This document shows positions 6,566-12,767 of a stretch of 12,767 nt of DNA, piece by piece. This DNA comes from Rubrobacter sp. (GTDB lineage Bacteria; Actinomycetota; Rubrobacteria; Rubrobacterales; Rubrobacteraceae): positions 1-12,767 of the forward strand of contig JADDPR010000164.1 of assembly GCA_016781775.1 (NCBI GenBank). Reading direction: 5' to 3'. The translations under genes were made by a program, and so were the position numbers. Every line of letters starts with the position of its first letter. Within the stretch, counting starts at the first letter, position 1. A model generated the notes under the pieces. That model ran no database searches and was not told the origin of the DNA. It saw only the letters and a program-made list of their open reading frames with translations.

Positions 6566-7066
6566 TCAGGGCCGCATTGCGCGGTGGAGGTCCAGGACTG
6601 GAGGCGGCACGTCCGTCCCGGAGAGCATGTCGTGGACCTGCCCTCGGTGGTGCGTCTGGTGGTTGAAAAAATGCGGGAGCAGAAGGTCCACGGGGTCTTC
6701 CAGGAGCCTGCCCTCGTTGTTCTCGTAGCGGATCGTGCCGGCCAGGAAGCCCTCGTCCATGCCCGCGACGAACTCCTCGATGCGGGCGTCCTCCCGCTCT
6801 CTTGCCTCCCTGAGCTCCGCGAAGCCATCGTAAAGAATGGCGTCCAGACCGGTGGAGGGGACCTCCTCACCCGAGAAACGCGCAAGCCAGATGCGGTCCC
6901 CGACCATAAGGTGGTTCAAGGTACCGTGGATGTTGCCGAAGAAGGCGGGCCTTCGTCTCTTGAGCTCACCGTCCGTGAGGCGCGCGCAGGCGTCGTACAA
7001 GCGGCGGTTGGCGAGACGGTTGTAGCTGGCCAGCATTCGGAAGTGTCGTAGCAGTGGGTCGGTCAC
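6566..7066 (-). CDS. DinB-superfamily protein (YfiT/DinB four-helix bundle)
   Basis: A 166-residue protein of the DinB/YfiT-like superfamily, four-helix bundles that bind a divalent metal through three histidines; characterised members include thiol-dependent S-transferases (bacillithiol or mycothiol) and stress proteins. The family pattern is present: YNRLANRRLYDA near the N-terminus, NHLMVGDRIWLARF (51-64) with His52, and FNHQTHHRGQVHDML (134-148), in which His136 and His140 are the other expected ligands. GTG at 7066 is preceded on the minus strand by GGGAGG, a good ribosome site. It stands alone on the minus strand, convergent with the acetyltransferase. A role in thiol-linked detoxification would fit the arsenic and ergothioneine genes nearby, but that is inference; the substrate is unknown. 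Confidence 0.87.
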   Translation of the reverse strand: MTDPLLRHFRMLASYNRLANRRLYDACARLTDGELKRRRPAFFGNIHGTLNHLMVGDRIWLARFSGEEVPSTGLDAILYDGFAELREAREREDARIEEFVAGMDEGFLAGTIRYENNEGRLLEDPVDLLLPHFFNHQTHHRGQVHDMLSGTDVPPPVLDLHRAMRP

Positions 7067-7203
7067 TCTGCCCTCCCTGGCGCCGGCGTCGTCGGGACAA
7101 AGTATCTCCGGTGCCGGGTCATTCGAACCCCTCCTACGTCCCCACGTTCCCTACTGCCTCGTCCCAGTCGTGTGGTACGGGCCTTACGGCAAGCGGTCTA
7201 CGG

Positions 7204-7682
7204 TCAGCACCCGCACGGAGCGAGAAACCGGGTCACCATTGCGTCCACCGCCACGACCCCTTGGTAGCGTGCGACCGAGACGCGGTGGTTGCCGTCGAGC
7301 ATGTAGTACTCCCCGCCGAGTTTGTATAGCTCCACCGGCGGCAGTGGTTGCCCTCCCGAAGCGCCCGATCCACGCTCCTCCACCTGTCGCCCAAACACGA
7401 GCAGACCGGCAAGAAGCCGCGGTCGAAGTCCATGCATCTCCCGACGCTTCCGGAGATCCTCCCCACCTCGACGATCTCGAACCCCCGGCAGCACTCCTTG
7501 AAGCTCCCCGAAAGCTCTCTCGCTTCTCCGAAGCAGGCGAGCCGGCCGGCAACGTCCTCGTTCGACCCTCCGCCCCGAAGCCCGGTCGCCAACCTCCTGA
7601 CCAACCGCCCGAAAAACTCCTCTCGACGCGCTCGGGCGAACCCCCCGTGGATTTCCTGCTCCGCCTCCGACGGACCCAACAT
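7204..7682 (-). pseudogene. Cysteine-rich ParB-like domain protein, interrupted by one frameshift
   Basis: Two overlapping frames on the minus strand together make one protein of about 159 residues. The first part runs from ATG 7682 (good Shine-Dalgarno GGGGAGG) through VGRISGSVGRCMDFDRGFLP and RWRSVDRALREG. The second part continues QPLPPVELYKLGGEYY and MLDGNHRVSVARYQG to the stop at 7204. This is the familiar order of a ParB-like (Spo0J-type) domain family, in which DGNHRVSVAR is the signature. The frames join near 7350, where restoring one base (GGG to GGGG) gives REG-QPLPP in frame. Eight cysteines (CFG, ECC, GRC, CSC and a CGC C-terminus) are unusual for this family as I know it. It is divergent from arsM with only 80 bases between the starts. 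The function of this family is not established. The shift may be an assembly error, in which case the gene is intact. Confidence 0.72.
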
Positions 7683-7693
7683 CCCGCCTCCCC

Positions 7694-7723
7694 TTGACAC
7701 AACAGGACCTTGCAACCTACACT
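7694..7723 (+). promoter_or_regulatory. arsM operon promoter
   Basis: TTGACA (7694-7699) and TACACT (7718-7723) are separated by 18 bases. The expected transcription start near 7730 leaves a short 5' leader containing AAAGGAGG (7747-7754). The very AT-rich stretch that follows stands out from the surrounding GC-rich DNA. Confidence 0.55.
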
Positions 7724-7749
7724 TATATAAAACATATTTGATATGTAAA
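7722..7749 (-). promoter_or_regulatory. Promoter for the divergent ParB-like gene
   Basis: On the minus strand TTTACA (7749-7744) and TATAAG (7727-7722) are 16 bases apart, giving a plausible sigma-70 type promoter about 40 bases before ATG 7682. Its spacer holds the ACATAT-TTG-ATATGT palindrome, so one repressor could control both directions. Confidence 0.4.
7732..7746. promoter_or_regulatory. Candidate ArsR operator
   Basis: ACATAT and ATATGT are perfect inverted arms around TTG. AT-rich imperfect palindromes of this kind are typical ArsR/SmtB-family binding sites. The site begins just after the predicted arsM transcription start and lies in the spacer of the opposing promoter, a good position for repression of both. 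The ArsR gene is the second gene of the controlled operon. Binding is inferred. Confidence 0.5.
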
Positions 7750-7762
7750 GGAGGCGTTGCTC

Positions 7763-8593
7763 GTGGTTGAGAAGCTCAAGCGACAGGTCGGTAGGAGGTA
7801 CGCCGAGGCCGCCCTCGCGGTCCGGGAGGGTGGGGGAGGCGCGTCTTGTTGCGGGCCTTCTTGCTGCGGGCCGGACGGGAGAGCGCCGGCGGTGGACATG
7901 ACCGCGGGGAGTTACTCTGGCGAGGAGAAGGGCGAGCTGCCGCATCGTGCGGCCGAGGCTTCCATGGGCTGCGGGAACCCGGTGGCGCTCGCGGCGCTCT
8001 CGCCGGGGGAGGTAGTGCTCGACCTCGGGAGCGGCGGCGGGATCGACGTGTTGCTCTCGGCCCGGCGGGTCTCCCCCGGCGGGAAGGCTTATGGGCTGGA
8101 CATGACGGACGAGATGCTGGCCCTCGCCCGCGAGAATCGGGAGGAGGCCGGGCTGGAGAACGCCGAGTTCTTGAAGGGCGAGATCGAGGCCATCCCCCTC
8201 CCCGATGGTCACGTCGACGTCGTTATCAGCAACTGCGTCATAAACCTCTCCACCGAGAAAGAGAAGGTCGTGGGCGAGGCATTCCGGGTGCTCAAGCCCG
8301 GCGGGCGCCTCGCCGTCTCCGACGTGATCTTTCTCGGCGACAAGGCGCGGCTCCCGGAAGGGGTGGTACGGAGCGTCGAGCTCTGGTCCGGCTGCGTCTC
8401 CGGCGCGCTGGAGAAGGCGGAGTACGAGACGATGCTCGCCTCCGCGGGCTTCGAGGACGTCTCCGTGGAGGTTACGCACACCTACGAGCCCGAGCTTATC
8501 GAGGGGCTGGGAGGTACGGAAGGCGTCCGGGCGCTGCGCGAGGTCCCCGTCGCCAGCGCGTTCGTCCGGGCCCGCAAGCCGGAGGGGGCGTAG
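7763..8593 (+). CDS. arsM: Arsenite S-adenosylmethionine methyltransferase ArsM
   Basis: A 276-residue cytoplasmic enzyme that methylates As(III), bound as a thiol conjugate, using SAM, giving methylated arsenicals. The SAM site is DLGSGGGID (87-95). The three conserved arsenic-binding cysteines are present: Cys70 in MGCGNPVALA, Cys158 in ISNCVINLS and Cys211 in WSGCVSGAL. Two further pairs, SCC (29-30) and SCC (34-35), form a Cys-rich N-terminal segment seen in many bacterial ArsM proteins. I chose GTG 7763 because AAAGGAGG (7747-7754) lies eight bases upstream; TTG 7757 is only two bases from it. It is the first gene of arsM-arsR-arsN2-arsC, and its TAG stop directly abuts the arsR GTG. An ArsR operator is predicted in its leader. 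Confidence 0.93.
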   Translation: MVEKLKRQVGRRYAEAALAVREGGGGASCCGPSCCGPDGRAPAVDMTAGSYSGEEKGELPHRAAEASMGCGNPVALAALSPGEVVLDLGSGGGIDVLLSARRVSPGGKAYGLDMTDEMLALARENREEAGLENAEFLKGEIEAIPLPDGHVDVVISNCVINLSTEKEKVVGEAFRVLKPGGRLAVSDVIFLGDKARLPEGVVRSVELWSGCVSGALEKAEYETMLASAGFEDVSVEVTHTYEPELIEGLGGTEGVRALREVPVASAFVRARKPEGA

Positions 8594-9016
8594 GTGTCAC
8601 GGCAAGAACTTCGGGTCTTGCCATCGGGCGGCACGCTCCCGGTGGGGGAGGACCGCGGCACCGGGGAGGAGCGGATCGGGAGGCTCGTGGCCCTGGGGCG
8701 GGCGCTCTCGGACCCGATCCGGGTGCGGATGCTCGGGATGATGGCCGAGGGCCGTAGTTGTTGCGGCCCGCTGCCCGATCGCGAAGTCCCGGCCGGCGTG
8801 GACGAGGAGGATCTCGGGATCTGCGTGTGCGAGTTCGAGGAGCACTTCGGTATGGGACAGTCCAAGGTCTCCTACCACGTGAAGAAGCTCAAGGAGGCCG
8901 GCCTGGTGCGCGAGCAGAAGAGGGGGAGGTGGAGCTTCTACTCCCTGAACGGCGAGACCGCCCGGGGGCTACTCGGCGAGGCAGCCGGGCACCTCGGGAT
9001 CAGGGAGCCACGATGA
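8594..9016 (+). CDS. arsR: ArsR-family metalloregulator
   Basis: A 140-residue winged-helix repressor expected to leave its operator when As(III) or Sb(III) binds. The core is LGRALSDPIRVRMLGMM, then ICVCEFEEHFGMGQSKVSYHVKKLKEAGLV, then the wing REQKRGRWSFYSL. Cys77 and Cys79 form the CVC motif matching the E. coli R773 ELCVCDL site at the start of the DNA-binding region. Unusually there is also a Cys56-Cys57 pair followed by a charged insertion of about 18 residues before the CVC, which may give a larger thiol site. The N-terminal 27 residues lie outside the fold. GTG 8594 follows the arsM TAG with no gap, and GGAGGGGG (8581-8588) serves as ribosome site. Autoregulation through the palindrome before arsM is likely. 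Confidence 0.92.
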   Translation: MSRQELRVLPSGGTLPVGEDRGTGEERIGRLVALGRALSDPIRVRMLGMMAEGRSCCGPLPDREVPAGVDEEDLGICVCEFEEHFGMGQSKVSYHVKKLKEAGLVREQKRGRWSFYSLNGETARGLLGEAAGHLGIREPR

Positions 9017-9458
9017 ACGCGCACGTCGTGCCCGCGCGCGCCGAGGACTTGCCGGCGGTGCTCGCCCTGCTGGAGGAGAACCAGCTGCCGAAAGAAGGGC
9101 TCGTAGAGCACCCCGTGGCGGTATTGACCCTCCGGGAGGGGGAGCGCATCGTGGGCAGCGCGGCGCTGGAGCTCTACGGGGCCTCGGTCCTCCTGCGCTC
9201 GGTCGCTGTTGTGAGCGGGCGGCGCGGGGAGGGGCTCGGGAAACGTCTGACGCGGGAGGCGCTGAAGCTCGCCCGCGAGCGCGGGGCGGAACGGGCGTAC
9301 CTCCTTACGGAGACGGCGGACGGGTTCTTCGGGCGCTTCGGGTTCCGGCCCGTACCGCGCTCCGAGGTATCCGAGGGCGTTCGGTGCTCCGTAGAGTTCG
9401 TCTCGGCCTGCCCGAAGAGCGCGCGGGCGATGATGGTGGATCTTACGGAAAGGGCAAG

Positions 9459-9462
<4 letters not shown>
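9013..9462 (+). CDS. arsN2: GNAT acetyltransferase of ars operons, ArsN2-like
   Basis: A 149-residue GNAT protein matching the ArsN type found in arsenic operons. Visible features are LLEENQLPKEGLVEH at the N-terminus, SAALELYGASVLLRSVAV, the acetyl-CoA loop RRGEGLG, then YLLTETADGFFGRFGF, and the ending SVEFVSACPKSARAMM. The last two stretches are characteristic of this group. ArsN1 acetylates organoarsenical amino acids such as arsinothricin; the substrate of ArsN2-type proteins is less certain, and I do not claim one. The ATG at 9013 overlaps the arsR stop (ATGA), and the stop overlaps the arsC start in the same way, so the protein is made in step with regulator and reductase. Confidence 0.85.
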
Positions 9463-9872
<410 letters not shown>

Positions 9873-10183
9873 GATCATCCGGGCCGGTCGCGTCCTACCC
9901 ACTGAGCCACAGAACGGGGACCGGGTAGAGGGAAGCCATTCCGATCCCCCTTGGCACGGCGACGAGCGCGCCTCTCCGGAAAGAGGCTCCACCTACGGCG
10001 CAGGGAAGGACGAGCAATACGACGGACGTGGCCGGTCCGGCTGAGATGCGGCCCGGGATGACCGTCTCCGGTCTGCTTGCTTTTCCTTCCCGCCGTCGTT
10101 TTGGGTCTCGCGGTGAAAGCCGTCGCCAGAGAGCGGGAGGGCCGGCGTTCGACGGCCCTCCCGCTATGTTGCATTGGCTTTTC
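9873..10183. other. Intergenic region after arsC without a convincing gene
   Basis: These 311 bases lie between the convergent arsC and LPXTG genes. They hold a small hairpin GCCTCT-CCGGAA-AGAGGC (9970-9987) and the strong stem at 10132-10165. On the minus strand one frame ending at 9895-9897 is open for more than 90 codons; it translates to a hydrophobic stretch (VVLLVLP) and ends near VPVLWLSG, but has no ATG or GTG in a sensible place. I treat it as non-coding or a remnant. Confidence 0.5.
10132..10165. terminator. Strong 13-bp hairpin, likely bidirectional terminator
   Basis: AGCGGGAGGGCCG (10132-10144) and CGGCCCTCCCGCT (10153-10165) are perfectly complementary around an 8-base loop. 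The hairpin lies 19 bases past the stop of the minus-strand LPXTG gene and 260 bases past arsC, between convergent genes. No long T-run exists on either side, common for high-GC bacteria. Confidence 0.6.
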
Positions 10184-10935
10184 TCAGGATCGCGAGCGGC
10201 GTCGTGAGGCGAGCGCGAGGGAGACGAGACCCGTCAGGAGCAGCGCCGCGCCCGCCAGGGACGGCAGCGCGAGGTCGGGGCCGCCGGTGGCGGGTAACTC
10301 GTTCGGCATCTCGGACGCCTCCTCCTGGGCGGCGGGTGCCTGTTGGGTCGTAGGCGCCTCCTGAAGCGGTAGGCATTTGATCTTGCTGCCCGTCTGCGCC
10401 ACGAACTCTTCGCACTCCTCGTATCCGGTCGGTACGTCCTCCTGCGTGGGAGGCTCTACCTGTGTCGGAGGCGCCGAGAACAGCTCCTCGCAAGCGATGC
10501 CGTCGGCGTCGGCGTCGAGGTCGCTGGGGTCGGCCGGGTCCGCGTCGAGGGCTGCCTGGGCCTCCTCACGCGAGCCGAAGTCCGCGCAGTCGAGGTCCGA
10601 GGTCTGCCCGTATTGCTGCGGAGCCGGGGAGGCGTAATCGGTGACGAGGCCCGTCCCGTCCTCGAAGGAGACCTCGCCGGTCGAGCTCGCCTCGAACTCG
10701 CACGCGACGCCGTCGCCGTCTGCGTCCAGTCCGTTCGGGTCGCTGGGTCGGCATCCAGGATGGCCTGCGCCTCCGCCTGCGCCGCCTCGGGACTCGACGC
10801 ATCCGCGGGTAGTAGCTGCGCGCAGTCCAGGTCCGAGCCGGCCCCTTGCCCCGTCTCTTGCTGGGCCTGTGCGACCGGCGCGAGCGCCAGCACGACCGCG
10901 GCGCAGAGCGCGACCAACAACGGCATCCTTCTCAT
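10184..10935 (-). pseudogene. Secreted Excalibur-domain protein with LPXTG anchor, interrupted by one frameshift
   Basis: Read across one frameshift this is a cell-wall-anchored protein of about 250 residues. ATG 10935 (Shine-Dalgarno GGGGAGG seven bases upstream) begins a signal peptide, MRRMPLLVALCAAVVLALAP, with probable cleavage after AQA (residue 24). Two Excalibur-type calcium-binding modules follow: DLDCAQL to LDADGDGVACEF, and DLDCADF to LDADADGIACEEL. Then comes a Pro/Glu/Gln-rich linker, the sortase signal LPATGG, a hydrophobic helix and the tail SRRRSRS. The frame changes at about 10745-10747, inside the first Excalibur domain: GGG here corresponds to GGGG in the same motif of the second domain (10525-10528), so one base seems lost. 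With that base restored the gene is intact. Excalibur domains carry DxDxDGxxCE calcium loops; the protein's role at the surface is unknown. Confidence 0.75.
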
Positions 10936-10969
10936 GGTGATACCTCCCCGTAGAGTTGCCTCGGCGAGG

Positions 10970-10999
10970 AGCCTAAGCCAGCGGCGAAACACCGTCCAA
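10970..10999 (-). promoter_or_regulatory. Weak promoter candidate for the LPXTG gene
   Basis: On the minus strand TTGGAC (10999-10994) and TAGGCT (10975-10970) are 18 bases apart, about 35 bases before ATG 10935. The -10 is poor and other AT-rich stretches near 11030 could serve instead. Confidence 0.25.
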
Positions 11000-11085
11000 C
11001 GTTTGGGGGCGGCTTCGCGCCAGATTCATACTTTAGGCCAGGTCGCGTACCCTATCGGTGGGTAGGAGGCGTGTCCGGGGAGGCG

Positions 11086-11607
11086 CTAGGCGCTGTTCGT
11101 GTCCCGGACCCACTCCGTTTCGAGCTTCGGCGGCTTGGCGAGGGTCTGCATGACGACGCAGTACTGCTCGGTCTTCTCGTGGAGCCCGTCGATCTGCTCG
11201 GCCGTGGCCTCCGGAGCGTCGACCTTGAGGACGAGGCGGATCTCTTCGAAGCCGACCGGGGCTTCCTTGGAGATGCCCAAAGTGCCGGCGAGGTCTAGCG
11301 TGCCTTCGACGACGGCCTCTATGCTCTTCGTGGGGACGTTCATCGCGGTCGCGACCATCTGACAGGTGATCTGGGCGCACGCGGCCAGCGCCCCGAGGAG
11401 GAGGTCACCCGAGCACGCCGCCGTGCCCATGCCGCCTACTCCTGCGTGGGCCTCGGCCTCGTAGACCGCGCGCCCGATGTCCACGGAGCAGGACATCGGG
11501 GTGTCCGTCTCGCTCCCGCTCGCCCGGAGCGTTATCCGGGAAGAGCCGGGCTCGTCGCGGTACCTTTGCTTGAGGGGCTTCTGTATCGACCGTAGGTCCG
11601 TACTCAT
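11086..11607 (-). CDS. OsmC-family peroxiredoxin-like protein
   Basis: A 173-residue OsmC/Ohr-superfamily protein. These act in the cytoplasm, usually reducing organic or hydrogen peroxides with two redox cysteines. The central helix reads CSGDLLLGALAACAQITCQMV, with Cys77 in the position of the first conserved cysteine, and EQYCVVMQTL gives Cys150 in the place of the second. Cys40, Cys65 and Cys82 are additional. The substitution of the usual CP-I/V by CVVM suggests a divergent OsmC subgroup rather than classical Ohr. I prefer ATG 11607 with GGCGGTGAG just upstream; GTG 11613 would add two residues. It lies 87 bases downstream of egtD on the same strand, but a -10-like TATAGT between them allows its own transcription. 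Link to ergothioneine or peroxide defence is inference. Confidence 0.87.
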   Translation of the reverse strand: MSTDLRSIQKPLKQRYRDEPGSSRITLRASGSETDTPMSCSVDIGRAVYEAEAHAGVGGMGTAACSGDLLLGALAACAQITCQMVATAMNVPTKSIEAVVEGTLDLAGTLGISKEAPVGFEEIRLVLKVDAPEATAEQIDGLHEKTEQYCVVMQTLAKPPKLETEWVRDTNSA

Positions 11608-11642
11608 GCTCACCGCCGTATGGTTGACTTCTTATCCGCCCC

Positions 11643-11648
11643 ACTATA
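11643..11648 (-). promoter_or_regulatory. Possible -10 element for the OsmC-family gene
   Basis: TATAGT on the minus strand would start transcription about 29 bases before ATG 11607. No good -35 is visible. Without it the gene would depend on egtD read-through. Confidence 0.3.
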
Positions 11649-11694
11649 CATACGGCAGCCCCTCACGGTACGAGAAGAAACGCTTTCGCGGGGC

Positions 11695-12699
11695 TTACGC
11701 GCGCCCGAGGGCGAGGCCGAAAAGGTCGTCGGGGTCGGTGTAGAGCTCCGAGAGCTCGAAGCCCCCCTCGCCGAACATCTCCCGCGCGGACTCGAGGGTA
11801 AACTTCGTGCTGATCTCCGTCCGCATCCCCTCCCCGGCCTCGAACTCGACCTCCATGTCGAGCGCCCTGACCGGCATCTTCTGGGCGACCCGCGAGTGGA
11901 GCCACATCTCGACGCGGGACTTCTCCCGGTCGAAGACCGAGCGGTGTTCGAAGAGGTCGGGGTCGAAGCTCGCGTCGAGCTTCTTGTTCAGGACGCGGAG
12001 GAGGTTCTTGTCGAACTCGGCCGTGACCCCTTTGGCGTCGTCGTAGGCCGCCTCGAGGACGGACGGGTCTTTTACGAGGTCCATGCCGACGAGGAGGTGG
12101 TCGCCCTCCCGGAGCCCGGACCGTAGCTTCCCGAGAAACTCGCGGCGTTTCTCGGGGGTGAAGTTGCCGATGGTGCCACCCAGGAAGATCACGAGCCTCC
12201 CGCCGTCGCCGGAGAGGACCTTCCCCAACGGACCCTCGAAGTCGCCGACGAAGCCGCGGATTTCGAGCCTCGGGTACTCTTCGAGGAGCCTCCTCGCGCT
12301 CCCCTCCAGCGCGCTCTCGCTGACGTCGAGCGGGACGTAGCGGAACGGGTCGGCCTCCTCGGCGGCCATCGCGTCCAGGAGGACGCGGGTCTTCGAGGCG
12401 GAGCCGCTCCCGAGCTCGACGAGCTCCCGGCAGCGGGTACGCTGCACGATCTCCCGGGAACTCGCCTCGAGGATCGCGGCCTCCGTGCGGGTCTGGTAGT
12501 ACTCGGGGAGCTCGGTTATCTCCTCGAAGATCTCGGAGCCACGCTCGTCGTAGAGGTACTTGGGCCAGGCGGAGAGGTCTTTGGGGCGGGAGAGCAGGCC
12601 CGAGCGCATGTTCTCGGCCATCCCCTCGGGGTCCACCCCCGAGTCATCCAGACGCTCGATCCTGGCCCTGTTGGTCTCCCAGATTACACCGGTCCCCAC
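11695..12699 (-). CDS. egtD: L-histidine N-alpha-methyltransferase EgtD
   Basis: A 334-residue SAM-dependent enzyme that trimethylates the alpha-amino group of histidine to hercynine, the first step of ergothioneine synthesis. The SAM motif is ELGSGSASKT (95-104). The histidine-binding residues match M. smegmatis EgtD in motif and spacing: Asn179 in GGTIGNF, Tyr219 in AAYDDAKGVT, and Glu295 with Ser297 in TEISTKF; an N-terminal tyrosine is present in LPEYYQTRTE (64-73). I chose GTG 12699, because GGGGAGGAG lies about six bases upstream and the 16 residues available before it (from 12747) are not family-like. A TATGAT -10 about 38 bases upstream suggests egtD starts its own transcript. EgtB, which adds sulfur, is not in the window. 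An OsmC-family gene follows. Confidence 0.94.
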   Translation of the reverse strand: MGTGVIWETNRARIERLDDSGVDPEGMAENMRSGLLSRPKDLSAWPKYLYDERGSEIFEEITELPEYYQTRTEAAILEASSREIVQRTRCRELVELGSGSASKTRVLLDAMAAEEADPFRYVPLDVSESALEGSARRLLEEYPRLEIRGFVGDFEGPLGKVLSGDGGRLVIFLGGTIGNFTPEKRREFLGKLRSGLREGDHLLVGMDLVKDPSVLEAAYDDAKGVTAEFDKNLLRVLNKKLDASFDPDLFEHRSVFDREKSRVEMWLHSRVAQKMPVRALDMEVEFEAGEGMRTEISTKFTLESAREMFGEGGFELSELYTDPDDLFGLALGRA

Positions 12700-12736
12700 G
12701 TGGATCTCCTCCCCTCGCCCAAAACACCAAGGGAAG

Positions 12737-12742
12737 ATCATA
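12737..12742 (-). promoter_or_regulatory. -10 element of the probable egtD promoter
   Basis: TATGAT on the minus strand gives a predicted start near 12730 and a 5' leader of about 30 bases holding the Shine-Dalgarno site. No consensus -35 is seen, and the window ends at 12767. Confidence 0.4.
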
Positions 12743-12767
12743 CACAACCCCCGGCCCGTATCCTCCG

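Noticed and set aside
7115..7140. T-loop-like GGTTCGAAT on the minus strand before the DinB gene
   Set aside because: Flanking bases do not form a T-stem and no other tRNA arms are present.
7184..8479. 431-residue minus-strand open frame across arsM and the ParB-like gene
   Set aside because: It is antisense to arsM and out of frame with the ParB-like protein; no domain is recognisable.
9880..9915. tRNA-like D-arm on the minus strand (TGGCTCAGTGGGTAGGACG)
   Set aside because: The D-stem does not close properly and no anticodon arm, T-arm or acceptor stem follows; the sequence runs into arsC. Probably chance.
9890..10080. Possible riboswitch (cobalamin- or c-di-AMP-like) because of GGGAAGCC-type motifs
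   Set aside because: The conserved boxes of either class are not present in order, and no gene lies directly downstream in the right orientation.
9875..10174. 99-residue minus-strand frame between arsC and the LPXTG gene
   Set aside because: Very Arg-rich, no family signature and no ribosome site seen; a shadow of GC-rich intergenic DNA.

Overview
The window is GC-rich DNA (roughly 68-70% GC by eye) with frequent GTG and TTG starts, very tight or overlapping gene junctions and purine-rich Shine-Dalgarno sites. An actinobacterium-type EgtD, an LPXTG-anchored Excalibur-domain protein and an arsM/arsR/arsN2/arsC operon all fit a high-GC Gram-positive. The look is closest to Rubrobacter or a relative; this is my inference from protein style, not a database match.

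Region 1 (1-5578, plus strand) is a sugar/glycan module. It holds the end of a TIM-barrel sugar isomerase/epimerase-like gene, a GT4 glycosyltransferase, a PIG-L (LmbE-like) deacetylase, a LegB-like NAD-dependent 4,6-dehydratase/epimerase, an NDP-sugar nucleotidyltransferase and a second SDR epimerase. The last three genes are nearly fused. The set suggests synthesis, transfer and N-deacetylation of a modified nucleotide sugar. A short repeat related to GGCTGAGGGCTG occurs three times around the glycosyltransferase, and two copies supply the start codons of the genes they precede.

Region 2 (5579-7203) carries an AAC(6')-like GNAT acetyltransferase. It is preceded by a possible leaderless 26-codon upstream ORF whose stop overlaps the acetyltransferase start. 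A DinB-superfamily protein follows on the minus strand.

Region 3 (7204-9872) is an arsenic island. A cysteine-rich ParB-like protein (minus strand, one frameshift) is divergent from arsM-arsR-arsN2-arsC. The divergent intergenic region is AT-rich, holds two overlapping promoters and has a perfect ACATAT-TTG-ATATGT palindrome that is a good ArsR operator candidate. No arsenite efflux gene is in the window.

Region 4 (9873-12767) has a 311-base gap without a convincing gene, ending in a perfect 13-bp-stem hairpin. After it come a frameshifted secreted protein with two Excalibur domains and an LPXTG sorting signal, an OsmC-family protein and EgtD, all on the minus strand. EgtD (ergothioneine), OsmC and DinB together give this half of the window a thiol, peroxide and metalloid defence theme.

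Both frameshifts look like loss of one base from a G/C run of four, so they may be assembly errors rather than true gene decay.
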